Part shown: piece after piece, positions 55,214-63,843 of the stretch
Numbering within the stretch: position 1 is the first letter of the stretch
Layout of the letters: the number at the start of each line of letters is the position of its first letter
Origin: JAMZMI01 sp963848175
GTDB taxonomy: Bacteria; Bacteroidota; Bacteroidia; Cytophagales; Cyclobacteriaceae
Reading direction: 5' to 3'
Assembly: GCA_963848175.1 (NCBI GenBank)
Contig: CAWKCO010000003.1
Span: forward strand, 62,001 to 126,000
Length of the DNA stretch: 64,000 nucleotides
Notes under the pieces: model-generated
Database searches by the model: none
What the model saw: the letters and a program-made list of their open reading frames with translations, nothing else
Told to the model about the DNA's origin: nothing
Position numbers and translations under genes: made by a program

Positions 55214-56269
55214 ATGAATTACAAAATAGCAACCCTTCCTGGTGATGGTATCGGGCCGGAGGTCGTAGATCAGGCCATCAAAGTAATGAAAGCAATCGGT
55301 GTGAAATACAATCATTCTTTCGATTTTGAATTTGCTCCTACGGGTGCTTCTGCCATCGACTTGGTAGGCGAGCCTTATCCAGAATCTACCCACCAAATCT
55401 GTATGGATGCTGATGCGGTACTTTTTGGTGCGATTGGTGACCCAAAATATGATAACGATCCTAAAGCAAAGGTGCGTCCTGAGCAAGGTTTGCTATTGAT
55501 GAGAAAGAAATTGGGATTGTATGCCAACATCCGCCCGGTAGCGACTTTTCCTTCTTTGATTGACAAAAGTCCATTGAAAAATGACCGTGTAGAAGGTGCA
55601 GACTTGATGGTAATCCGTGAGTTGACTGGCGGTATCTATTTTGGTGACAAAGGAAGATCTGAGGATTTGACTTCTGCTTTTGACAACTGTGTGTACACTA
55701 CCGCAGAGATTGAGCGCATCTTGAAGTTGGCTTTCGAATATGCTGAGAAGCGTGACAAGCGACTGACAGTTGTGGACAAGGCCAACGTGCTTTGCACGTC
55801 TAGGCTTTGGAGAGAAGTCGCGCAGCGCATGGAGAAAGACTATCCAGCGATCACGGTAGACTACATGTTTGTGGACAATGCGGCGATGCAGCTGGTGCAG
55901 TGGCCTAAGAAATTTGATGTGATGGTGACTGAAAACATGTTCGGTGACATCCTTTCTGATGAAGCGAGTGTAATCACAGGTTCTATGGGCTTGTTGCCAT
56001 CAGCATCTGTTGGTTTGCATACTTCTGTTTTCGAACCTATCCACGGTTCATACCCACAGGCTGCTGGCAAAAACATTGCCAATCCTCTTGCGACGATTCT
56101 TTCTGCTGCGATGCTTTTGGAAGCGTTGAACTTACTAACAGAAGCGCAAGCCATCCGTGATGCGGTGAATGCTTCTCTTGATGCCAACTTCGTGACAGAA
56201 GACATCTCTAAAGAAGGTGCAAAATCTACCACAGAAGTAGGCGACTGGATCGCTGCTCAGATTAAGTAA
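55214..56269 (+). CDS. leuB: 3-isopropylmalate dehydrogenase LeuB
   Basis: LeuB oxidatively decarboxylates 3-isopropylmalate. The 351-residue sequence has LPGDGIGPEVVDQA, IRELTGGIYFGDKGR, the active-site lysine in VVDKANVLCTSRLW, and NMFGDILSDEASVITGSMG. It is the last gene of the leu operon and is followed by two hairpins. Confidence 0.96.
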   Translation: MNYKIATLPGDGIGPEVVDQAIKVMKAIGVKYNHSFDFEFAPTGASAIDLVGEPYPESTHQICMDADAVLFGAIGDPKYDNDPKAKVRPEQGLLLMRKKLGLYANIRPVATFPSLIDKSPLKNDRVEGADLMVIRELTGGIYFGDKGRSEDLTSAFDNCVYTTAEIERILKLAFEYAEKRDKRLTVVDKANVLCTSRLWREVAQRMEKDYPAITVDYMFVDNAAMQLVQWPKKFDVMVTENMFGDILSDEASVITGSMGLLPSASVGLHTSVFEPIHGSYPQAAGKNIANPLATILSAAMLLEALNLLTEAQAIRDAVNASLDANFVTEDISKEGAKSTTEVGDWIAAQIK

Positions 56270-56276
56270 TAAAGCT

Positions 56277-56306
56277 GTTCGTAGTGTTCCGAAAGGCACT
56301 ACGAAC
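56277..56306 (+). terminator. First hairpin after leuB
   Basis: GTTCGTAGTG (56277-56286) pairs perfectly with CACTACGAAC (56297-56306). It has no T run but lies 8 bases after the leuB stop. Confidence 0.55.
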
Positions 56307-56338
56307 TGGAAACAACAATGAGTCTCTGACTCTCGAAT

Positions 56339-56375
56339 GCCCTGTCTGGTTTCTGAAATCTGACAGGGCTTCTTA
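56339..56375 (+). terminator. Second hairpin after leuB, probable terminator
   Basis: GCCCTGTC (56339-56346) pairs with GACAGGGC (56362-56369), with an inner TTTC/GAAA pairing, followed by a short T-containing tail. Confidence 0.6.
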
Positions 56376-56475
56376 ATGTTAACTGTTGTTTTTTAGAAAA
56401 AACAAACGATCGCCAAAATTGAGCCGGATCATTTTATGGATTTACATAATGCTGGTAAATCTGTATATTTGTTCA

Positions 56476-56697
56476 ATGACTTATCGAGTGGATATTCTAA
56501 ATCCTAAAGCTGAGAAGCTGCTACAAGAGCTTGCTGACTTGGAACTCATAGTGATTGCCTATGAGTCAGATGATCCCTTTTTGGCTGCCGTAAATATAAT
56601 TAGAGAAAAGTCATCCCCAACACCTCCTACATTAGAAGACATTACTCGGGAGGTTGAGGTAGTTAGAACAAAATGCTATGCCAAAAGCTGGGCATAG
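56476..56697 (+). CDS. Small antitoxin-like protein (partner of a truncated PIN toxin)
   Basis: A 73-residue protein starting MTYRVDILNPKAEKLLQELA, the pattern of small antitoxins upstream of PIN-family toxins. An upstream frame exists to 56386 but the ATG at 56476 gives the family-like N-terminus. Its end overlaps the start of the PIN fragment by 20 bases, the usual order for this type of locus. Confidence 0.65.
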   Translation: MTYRVDILNPKAEKLLQELADLELIVIAYESDDPFLAAVNIIREKSSPTPPTLEDITREVEVVRTKCYAKSWA

Positions 56698-56797
56698 AGT
56701 CATCATTGATACCAACCTTTGGATAAGTTTTCTTTTCTCGAAGGAGGCAAAAACTACCCAGAGACCCTTCATAAGACTAATGTTATTTTCACTATGA
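56678..56797 (+). pseudogene. Truncated PIN-family toxin
   Basis: The frame starts MPKAGHRVIIDTNLWISFLF, which is the N-terminus of a PIN toxin with its first acidic residue, and then diverges and stops after 39 codons. No remaining acidic residues or C-terminal domain were found downstream, so the toxin is deleted rather than merely frameshifted. Confidence 0.65.
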
Positions 56798-56883
56798 AAT
56801 TTTGGATTAATGAAGGCCTCTGGATCCCGACCTCTTCCTCTAATGTCCGGATTGTACTTTCCCACAAGTATTTAAGACTAAAA

Positions 56884-58125
56884 TCACATGCAAATAGACC
56901 CTTCTGAATTATTATCAAAGTCATTATCGCTTTCGGTCAATTCACCCCCAAAAGTGTCTACTATAATACCGCAACCAGTACTATTTCTAAGGATGGAATT
57001 GGTAATGGTTAATTTTGGAGCATCGTAAGCTCCATCTTTGTCTAATCCTACATTACCTTTTTTAGCCCCTACTATATTATCGCTACCTCCGTATTCTACA
57101 ATACAGTAATTCATTTTATTCAAACTGCTACTACTTCGGATAATCAATCCCTGCCAATATCCAGGAGTGGCTTCCACAGCTGTAAAAGTGATCTTTTTAT
57201 TCTCTGTACCATTGGCGATCAGTATTCCGTCATTGTTTCCAGAATAATCTTCTCTAAAAATGATAGTCTGATTGGCTTCAAATTTTAGTTTAGCACCTGC
57301 TGCGATTGTTAATTTTGCTTCTGCCTGAAAAGATTGGGCGATAAAGTACGAAGCACCATTCAATGCCGCCCATGTTGCATCTTGAGTCAATAGATGGGTA
57401 GGGCTGCCACTAGCATTGATTTCCACGCCTTCCATACCATTGCTTCCGGCATAATTACTAGCAGCATCTAGCACTCCTACATTATCAGCGTCAATTTGGA
57501 CTGCTGCCTTCTCATTTTCTGAAAAACTGTTAGATGAAAAAGATCTAACGGTTGTTCCTCGCTCAACGATGAATCCATAACCTTTACATGATCTTATTGT
57601 TGTATTAAGGAGTTTTACACTTCCATTAAACCCTGTAGTACCATTAAGAGCAAGTCCTCCCTTAACTTTTACACTTGAATACTCCACTAAATAGTCGCTA
57701 CCAGCATATTCTAAAATGCAATGGCTTAATTCGTTTCGTACATCGTTGGAATAAATAGTAATACCTCTCCAAAAACCTGGCTCCTTTTGAAGCCCGGTAA
57801 ACCTGATTGGGTTTAGTGCTTCTCCCTTAGCTATAAATACACCATCAGCAGTATTTATATCCTCAACAAAAAATCCTGAATTGGCATCAAACGCAATTAC
57901 CACGCCTGGTTCGATGGTTAAGGATGATCGAACATCTAAGTAACCTTTTACAATATAGTCCGCTACGTTAGGATCGGTTATAATATCTTTTAATACTGTT
58001 TCTTCCGTGATGTTAGACTCGATAAGTATTGAATGGGAATTAATAATATTATCATCAGATTCGTCATCTGAGTTACATGCTGCGAGCATCAAGAAAAAAG
58101 CCAAGAATGGAAGGATATTTTTCAT
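56884..58125 (-). CDS. Beta-helix-like outer-surface lipoprotein with two repeat units
   Basis: A 413-residue protein with a lipoprotein signal (lipobox ending LAAC, Cys17) and a Ser/Asp-rich linker (NSDDESDDN). Two homologous halves follow: LTIEPGVVIAFDANSG...GFWRGITIYS...CILEYAGSD and LTIAAGAKLKFEANQT...GYWQGLIIRS...CIVEYGGSD. Short alternating hydrophobic strands suggest a right-handed parallel beta-helix. No catalytic signature was recognised. It lies between two damaged toxin-antitoxin loci, on the opposite strand. Confidence 0.8.
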   Translation of the reverse strand: MKNILPFLAFFLMLAACNSDDESDDNIINSHSILIESNITEETVLKDIITDPNVADYIVKGYLDVRSSLTIEPGVVIAFDANSGFFVEDINTADGVFIAKGEALNPIRFTGLQKEPGFWRGITIYSNDVRNELSHCILEYAGSDYLVEYSSVKVKGGLALNGTTGFNGSVKLLNTTIRSCKGYGFIVERGTTVRSFSSNSFSENEKAAVQIDADNVGVLDAASNYAGSNGMEGVEINASGSPTHLLTQDATWAALNGASYFIAQSFQAEAKLTIAAGAKLKFEANQTIIFREDYSGNNDGILIANGTENKKITFTAVEATPGYWQGLIIRSSSSLNKMNYCIVEYGGSDNIVGAKKGNVGLDKDGAYDAPKLTITNSILRNSTGCGIIVDTFGGELTESDNDFDNNSEGSICM

Positions 58126-58316
58126 AAAGAATTATGTTTTTAACCGGTGAACTATTTTTTCATTCACCCCAAATATAATGGATTGGCCACAATGTTAATA
58201 ACTTAAGGTAAAACATGGCATTAAGTTCTTTAATAATTTCATATAGCGACCTTAGGTTTTTTAAATTTTCTTCCTTTTCATATTGGTTCAAAAATTTATC
58301 TTTATAAAGAGGCACA

Positions 58317-58514
58317 ATGGGAGCGATTATTATAAAATCAGCCAAGAAATGCAATAAACTGCTTTCTGAACTTGCTAAGAAATTAGGCGGTGATATAATG
58401 CATGTAAATGATGATCAGTTTGAGGATTTGGCACTTGGTATGGCCATAGAAAACATCAAGACTGGTGAGCTTGTTGATCGAGAAGCAGTTATGAATCAAC
58501 TGAAAGGCGAATGA
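58317..58514 (+). CDS. Small antitoxin-like protein (partner of a truncated RelE toxin)
   Basis: A 65-residue protein; the region ISDEQFED-like NDDQFEDLALGMAIENI and the tail DREAVMNQLKG match antitoxins found upstream of RelE/ParE-like toxins in Bacteroidota. Its TGA overlaps the ATG of the toxin fragment by 4 bases. Confidence 0.65.
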   Translation: MGAIIIKSAKKCNKLLSELAKKLGGDIMHVNDDQFEDLALGMAIENIKTGELVDREAVMNQLKGE

Positions 58515-58627
58515 ATGTTGAATTTGATAAGTCATTTATCAAATCACTTGGCAAGGTCAAAAGGAAGTCGCTTTATTCGAAAATAGACAAGCTAATATCT
58601 GAATTGGAGCAAGTGTATATAAAATGA
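58511..58627 (+). pseudogene. Truncated RelE/ParE-family toxin
   Basis: The 38-codon frame starts MNVEFDKSFIKSLGKVKRKS, the N-terminus of RelE/ParE toxins, and ends in a helix (LISELEQVYIK). The beta-sheet core that carries the catalytic residues is missing. A terminator follows 30 bases later, so the deletion joined the fragment to a terminator. Confidence 0.65.
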
Positions 58628-58656
58628 GTGGCCTATTCAAAAATTCTGCATAAATG

Positions 58657-58690
58657 AAAAACGGACTGAATCTCTCCAGCCCGTTTTTTT
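58657..58690 (+). terminator. Rho-independent terminator
   Basis: AAAAACGG-CTG (58657-58668) pairs with CAG-CCGTTTTT (58677-58688) with one mismatch and is followed by T residues. Confidence 0.65.
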
Positions 58691-58730
58691 ATCTATATCA
58701 AATATGAATTGGGTCATCCCAGTTCTTGGT

Positions 58731-60158
58731 TTACCTCGTAAGCCAGCCTCTTTTGCTAGCCGTAGCAATGGCATAAGGCGTGATCCAGAATAGTGAGAAA
58801 GCATAAAAGATGCTATATGGATAAGACCATAGAGACTCCCACCTATTGTTACGATTTCTTTTTGCGAAAAAGAATGCTTGAATACTGGAGAATATCAAAA
58901 TGCTTACCAGCGTTGAGCTTAAGAATAAAATAGGGTGAGTTACTATTAAGAATAACATAAGGAATATAACCGGATAGGCCATGATCACCTTTACCCATTG
59001 GTTCAACAAGAACAACCTTGTTCCTGTCTTTGGCCCCTTTCTGAAATCTTTAAAAGCAAATTTACTCATCATGATATTTTCACGAACGTTGCTTCTCTCC
59101 CAGCGAATGAACATCTGATAAAGATTTTTGTATTTTTCAGGGGTATTGGTGTAGACATAGGCATTGCGCTGAAATTTCACTTTATAACCTTGTTTTAAGA
59201 TCATATTAGTCATGGCGCGATCTTCTCCAATATCAGAAGCTTGTCCCATAAATGTCTGGTTAATCCAATCATTAAGACACGCCATTACCGCATCTTTTCT
59301 GTAGGCTGACAAAGCACCTGGTGTGCAAAGCACAGAGCCCAGCGTGCTCTGCGCAGATCTGATAAACTCAAAACTAAATGTGAAACTCACATTGAGCATT
59401 TTAGGAATGAAAGCATGTTGATTATTCAATACGCGCACATTACCAGCTACCGCACCGCATTCCTTGTTGCCCACAAACGGGCTCACCATTTGGCGTAAAG
59501 TGTCTTCTTTTACAAGGGAATCACTATCTACGGTCACAAAAATCTCTCCAGTGCCCAGATTGAACCCGCGATAAAGCGCATGTCTTTTTCCTTGATTTTT
59601 TGGCTGCTTAAGAATGGTTACACGGTCTCCCAATTCTGCTTTTGCTTTTTGCATCCATGCCCAAGTGTTATCCTTGCTTCCATCATCGATGGCTAGGAGT
59701 TGTATTTTTTCTTGAGGATAGTCACTTTTTGAGAGACTCATTAGTGTTTTCCATACCAATTCTCCCTCATTGTAGGCTGGCACAATCACCGTCAAAGTAG
59801 GTAGCATCTGATCAGATACTGCTTTTACGGGCTTATACTTAAGAAATAGAACCAGAACGTAAAGCAAGAAACACACTTTGAGGGTGAGAAGTGTGATGCC
59901 AATGCCTATAAAAGCGATACCCCAAGGAGTGCTCATTCTTTCAAGGCGTAAGCTCTCAAATTGTGGTTGTAGGAGGTAAACGAGATATACCGCCATAGAC
60001 ATCAAGAGAAATGTCGCAGCTAATAGTAAGTTTCCTGAAGTGTTTTTACCTGTAACAGGAATCGATTCTATCAAAGAATTTTGCGATTCTTGATTTCTAT
60101 TTTTTTCTTCCTGCCTATACGGGTAAGGAATATTTACTGATTGATTCGTAGCGTTCAT
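58731..60158 (-). CDS. Family 2 membrane glycosyltransferase (hyaluronan/chitin synthase-like)
   Basis: A 475-residue processive-type GT2: an N-terminal cytosolic segment, two helices, then the catalytic domain with IVPAYNEG, AIDDGSKDNT, the DSD metal motif in VTVDSDSLV, GEDRAM and a final RW motif in FIRWERSN (a variant of QxxRW), followed by several C-terminal helices. This layout is shared by hyaluronan, chitin and NodC-type synthases, so it may make and export a homopolymer. It is separate from the main polysaccharide locus. Confidence 0.87.
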   Translation of the reverse strand: MNATNQSVNIPYPYRQEEKNRNQESQNSLIESIPVTGKNTSGNLLLAATFLLMSMAVYLVYLLQPQFESLRLERMSTPWGIAFIGIGITLLTLKVCFLLYVLVLFLKYKPVKAVSDQMLPTLTVIVPAYNEGELVWKTLMSLSKSDYPQEKIQLLAIDDGSKDNTWAWMQKAKAELGDRVTILKQPKNQGKRHALYRGFNLGTGEIFVTVDSDSLVKEDTLRQMVSPFVGNKECGAVAGNVRVLNNQHAFIPKMLNVSFTFSFEFIRSAQSTLGSVLCTPGALSAYRKDAVMACLNDWINQTFMGQASDIGEDRAMTNMILKQGYKVKFQRNAYVYTNTPEKYKNLYQMFIRWERSNVRENIMMSKFAFKDFRKGPKTGTRLFLLNQWVKVIMAYPVIFLMLFLIVTHPILFLSSTLVSILIFSSIQAFFFAKRNRNNRWESLWSYPYSIFYAFSLFWITPYAIATASKRGWLTR

Positions 60159-60716
60159 TCTATATGTTAGGTGGTTAGTTCAACTTTTCTAGTGATAAGT
60201 AATCATAGTTCTGCCTATGCACAGCAGCGAGGAAGTCAAACATCGAGCCATAATCAAAGAGCTCAAAAACGCAGTTTTCGTTATTTTAATTGGGATTATG
60301 CGATAATTTTCCTCAACTTAAAATACTCACATTGTAGACTTTATCCCCACTTTGTGAATGTTAGCGTGAATAGAACATTGCTGACAGATGCGCGCAAGGA
60401 GATCATGATAATCCAGGAATATTAACTTAGGTAAAACACTTTTTTCATTGCAACGCGGATTTACAAAGGTCAACTGATTTTTTTAAAGAAACAGCAGTGG
60501 CAGTGGGTTGTGTAATGGGGGCTATTGCTTTAGTCTCTAACTGTGAAACAAACTGTGGGCATATCTCTTCTTCATTGTAGTCAGTGTTACCAATATTTGG
60601 GGAAGTGATGCCCCAAATATTGTGGGTTTAGGTCTTTATTATCCCTTTAAGTAGTTAAGTGGCTCTTTGCACGATATTTGGATATTGCGAGGCATTTAAA
60701 CTTAAAACGATCAACT
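60159..60716. other. Gene-poor stretch with a strong hairpin
   Basis: No gene with a start codon and a recognisable product was found. A cysteine-containing reading frame without a start ends at a stop near 60577, and a 12-bp perfect hairpin follows at 60591-60622. A frame at 60171-60425 looks like chance. Confidence 0.4.
60591..60622. terminator. Perfect 12-bp hairpin
   Basis: CAATATTTGGGG (60591-60602) pairs perfectly with CCCCAAATATTG (60611-60622) around an 8-base loop. No T run follows on either strand, so it may be a structural or regulatory element rather than a terminator. Confidence 0.5.
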
Positions 60717-61505
60717 ATGAACAATAAGAAAGAAAAGCTCGCTAGATTCGGAATTGCCACAAAGGGCGGAGTTTATTGCCTAATAGGTGTTTTGACAGCC
60801 ATGTCGGCATTAGGAACTGGAGGAAAAAAGACGGGAAGTAGCGGTGTGCTTGATTTCATTGCGCAGCAGACTTTTGGTCAAGTGCTTTTGTTTATTGTAG
60901 GACTAGGGATTTGCGGATTTGTTTTTTGGAGATTTTATCAGGCCATAGAAGATCCTGAAGATAAGGGGTCTGATGCTAAAGGTCTCGTAAGCCGTATTGG
61001 GTATGCGTCAAGCGGAGTTTTTTATGGTTTTCTGGCTTTTACTGCCTTTAAAACGGCTATCGGTGCAGGATCAGGTTCGTCGGGAAATGGTAATGAGTCG
61101 TTTGTGGCTACCTTATTAGGGGAAACCTATGGGCAGATTTTAGTAGGAGTTTTAGGAGTTGTTTTTCTTGGTAAGGCTGCTTATCAATTGTGGAGAGCCT
61201 ATTCGGAAAAATTTGCAAATAAAGTAAAAGAAACAGGGCTCGCTCAAAAAGCGCAAAAACTTATTCTATATACAGGAAAAGTTGGTTATACCGCTCGTGG
61301 TATTGTCATTGGGATAATCTCTTTTCTCACTTTCAAGGCCGCATTTACTGCGAATTCTGAAAGTGCAGGAGGTACTAAGGATGCTTTTCAGTTTCTGCAA
61401 AATGAATTTGGAACCATCGTTCTAATAGTCATTGCTGTGGGTTTAATTGCTTACGGAGTATTTATGTTTGTAAAGGCACGATACCGTGAAATGTCTCTGG
61501 TGTAG
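60717..61505 (+). CDS. DUF1206 membrane protein
   Basis: A 262-residue protein with six membrane helices arranged as three repeats of the DUF1206 unit: LARFGIATKGGVYCLIGVLT, VSRIGYASSGVFYGFLAF and LILYTGKVGYTARGIVIGII start each one. Function is unknown. ATG 60717 is preferred to 60678 because the family begins close to the first repeat. Confidence 0.85.
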   Translation: MNNKKEKLARFGIATKGGVYCLIGVLTAMSALGTGGKKTGSSGVLDFIAQQTFGQVLLFIVGLGICGFVFWRFYQAIEDPEDKGSDAKGLVSRIGYASSGVFYGFLAFTAFKTAIGAGSGSSGNGNESFVATLLGETYGQILVGVLGVVFLGKAAYQLWRAYSEKFANKVKETGLAQKAQKLILYTGKVGYTARGIVIGIISFLTFKAAFTANSESAGGTKDAFQFLQNEFGTIVLIVIAVGLIAYGVFMFVKARYREMSLV

Positions 61506-61716
61506 GGCATAACACGATAAAATTAAGAGATGTAACCTGAGGCTTTTTGACATAATCTTGATGTGAGATGTGTAGTGTCTGGTAAAGAAACAGATGAATG
61601 ATTTTGGTAAAATCAAACTAGATTTGACCTGCTGAGTTATCTACTCAACAGAATGAAATTTTGCTATCATTTTTCGTTCGATAAGTTATTAATCTATTAC
61701 CATCCATTCATCAGCT

Positions 61717-63081
61717 ATGTGGCGGTTACTTCATATTTGTTTTTATAGTCTCATTTCAGGACTGGTTTTGTTTTCGTCCTGCAAAGAAGATGTGGATGAT
61801 CCATTGACCGAGTCGGAAGTGAATGCATGGATCTATGGCGAAATGCAGAATTGGTATCTGTGGACAGATGAATTGCCAGCAAGCCCAAGCTATAGCCTCG
61901 AATCAGGACTCTTTTATCAGACGCTATTGGTTTCTCAGGATCGCTTTTCGTTTTACTACGAGGACTATCAAACGCTCATCAACTTGCTCAACGGTGTGTC
62001 TCTTGATCCGGGATTTGAATTTCGGCTGTTCAGAGACAAGGACAATGATGGCAATGTGCTGGGGATTGTCCTCTACGTGAAACCTGGCTCTTCTGGAGCT
62101 AAAGTTGGAATGAAGCGTGGCGACCTTTTCTCCAAAATAAATGGAGTTACGCTAACGGAGGCCAACTATCGTACATTGCTAGATGAAATGCAGACCACTT
62201 TTGACTTGACATTGAGTCGATACAATTTCAACTCAGAATCGTTTCAATCAGCGCAAGTCAAAACGATATCCCCATTAGAATTTGCAGAAAACCCCTTTTT
62301 GTTGGACACGGTTTATCAAATCGGTGGAAAGAAAATCGGTTATTTGATTTACAATTTTTTCTCTTCCGGCCCCACGGAAAAATCAACAGAATACGAAGAT
62401 TTAATGGAGGTCGTGTTTAATGGATTTAAGTCTGAAGGCATCTCCGAATTGATTGTGGATTTAAGATACAACTCAGGAGGAAGTGAGGTTTCGGTTAAAA
62501 ATCTGACGAGCCACATACTGCCAGCACAATATGCCAATCGCTATCTTTTGAAGAAGCAGTACAATGCCGAATTGCAGGACTACATTAAAAACGAACCGTC
62601 GTTGGGCGATGAATATCTCAATGTGAAGTTCGAAAGCAAGTCCAATAGTGTAGGTAATCAGTTGTCGGCAGGTAGAGTGTTTTTTATTACCAGTTCGCGC
62701 ACGGCTTCTGCTAGTGAAGCTACCATGAATGCGCTAAAACCATTTATGAATCTTTATGTAATTGGTGATACTACAGTTGGAAAAGACGTAGGCTCCAAAA
62801 CGATTTATGATGAGAAAAACAAAAGTAATCGCATTGGCTTGCAGCCCATCATCGTAAAGATCGTGAATGATGCTAATCAGGATTATCCATTAGGATTTTT
62901 ACCACAGATCGCGTTGGAAGAGGGTGGAAGGATTTTGTATCCTTTGGGAGATACCAATGAGCCGCTCCTGCAAGCGGCGCTCAATGAGATCGTGCCACAG
63001 CCCGCTCGTCGTGCTTATCCTGAAAATGATTTTGTTGTTTTGGGTGAAAGCATCAAAGATCGTGGGTTGATCGTGCAGTAG
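61717..63081 (+). CDS. S41 family peptidase, lipoprotein
   Basis: A 454-residue C-terminal-processing-type protease. The signal ends LFSSC (Cys22), so it is probably lipid-anchored. An N-terminal helical domain (NAWIYGEMQNWYLWTDELP) precedes a PDZ-like region (about 85-160, with VKPGSSGAKVGMKRGDLFSKING) and the catalytic domain with LIVDLRYNSGGSE and the catalytic Ser in SSRTASASEAT. The layout matches Bacteroidota S41 lipoproteins of unknown substrate. Confidence 0.9.
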   Translation: MWRLLHICFYSLISGLVLFSSCKEDVDDPLTESEVNAWIYGEMQNWYLWTDELPASPSYSLESGLFYQTLLVSQDRFSFYYEDYQTLINLLNGVSLDPGFEFRLFRDKDNDGNVLGIVLYVKPGSSGAKVGMKRGDLFSKINGVTLTEANYRTLLDEMQTTFDLTLSRYNFNSESFQSAQVKTISPLEFAENPFLLDTVYQIGGKKIGYLIYNFFSSGPTEKSTEYEDLMEVVFNGFKSEGISELIVDLRYNSGGSEVSVKNLTSHILPAQYANRYLLKKQYNAELQDYIKNEPSLGDEYLNVKFESKSNSVGNQLSAGRVFFITSSRTASASEATMNALKPFMNLYVIGDTTVGKDVGSKTIYDEKNKSNRIGLQPIIVKIVNDANQDYPLGFLPQIALEEGGRILYPLGDTNEPLLQAALNEIVPQPARRAYPENDFVVLGESIKDRGLIVQ

Positions 63082-63173
63082 CTTTCACTTGGTTGTTATA
63101 TTTCCTTATTATAAGGATAAAAATGAAATAATCTTCTTTACTGAAAGGAAGAAATAAGAAGATCGAAGATGAA

Positions 63174-63203
63174 AAAACTCAGCCGATATCGACTGAGTTT
63201 TAT
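63174..63203 (+). terminator. Terminator after the S41 peptidase gene
   Basis: AAAACTCAG (63174-63182) pairs perfectly with CTGAGTTTT (63193-63201). Confidence 0.6.
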
Positions 63204-63225
63204 GAAGCGAATCTCAATAAACTTT

Positions 63226-63838
63226 TTGTAACTATTCAGAGCTTAAAACTTGATGTAATCAGATTTTTGTCATGATTTTTGCGAAAAAAGCAAAAATAAC
63301 GCCAAAACCAGCATGTCCTTACTCAATAACCATGGGTAAAACTATTGATATTTCACACCTTCGGTGCTTGAACGCACCTTTTAGGACGGATCAAGAGGAA
63401 AAGTTGGGGGACAATTGTATTTATCCTATAAATTCATTTCCCAGTCTTCGTTAAGTCGCATTCCAAGCCAAGGATATCCTTCATTTTCTTTGCATGCCCC
63501 GCGCCGCGTAGGCAAAGAAAACGATCTGGTCGATCACATCGCAGCGGCGAACCGCTCGAGTCCACGGTGGACAAAAGAAAAGGCACCAACCTAGCCGGTC
63601 GCACACAAAAGATCATTTTGATCATAATCAGCATCAATGCCTTCATTCGGGAAATCAAAATGATTCACACTTGTCTCGCGCCGCGTAGGCTGGATGCCCT
63701 TCCCTCCAAAACACAACTTCCTTTAGAACAAACGCGGTAAATGATATAATCTACCGCATTCCATTATACCTTTTTGTAATATTTAAAGGTTTCCCCCAGA
63801 AATATTGCTTGATCCTTTAGGACTCTGAATAGTTACAA
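63226..63838. mobile_element. Non-coding segment bounded by 16-bp perfect inverted repeats
   Basis: TTGTAACTATTCAGAG (63226-63241) recurs exactly inverted at 63823-63838. The ~580 bases between have no convincing gene. They include a GC-rich core (about 63490-63700), unlike the surroundings, with CGCGCCGCGTAGGC repeated at 63500-63513 and 63677-63690, and a 9-bp stem TTTCTTTGC/GCAAAGAAA around the first copy. This could be a miniature transposable element or a degraded insertion. Confidence 0.5.
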
Positions 63839-63843
63839 CCTTT

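Noticed and set aside
58160..58354. Minus-strand frame overlapping the antitoxin gene at 58317
   Set aside because: Overlaps the better-supported plus-strand antitoxin and shows no recognised family.
60171..60425. Open frame of 84 codons upstream of the DUF1206 gene
   Set aside because: Composition and sequence look random, no homology recognised, no promoter or conserved start.
63272..63658. Short frames on both strands in the GC-rich non-coding segment
   Set aside because: They follow the GC-rich repeats and inverted repeats; no domain or signal is recognisable, so they are probably chance.
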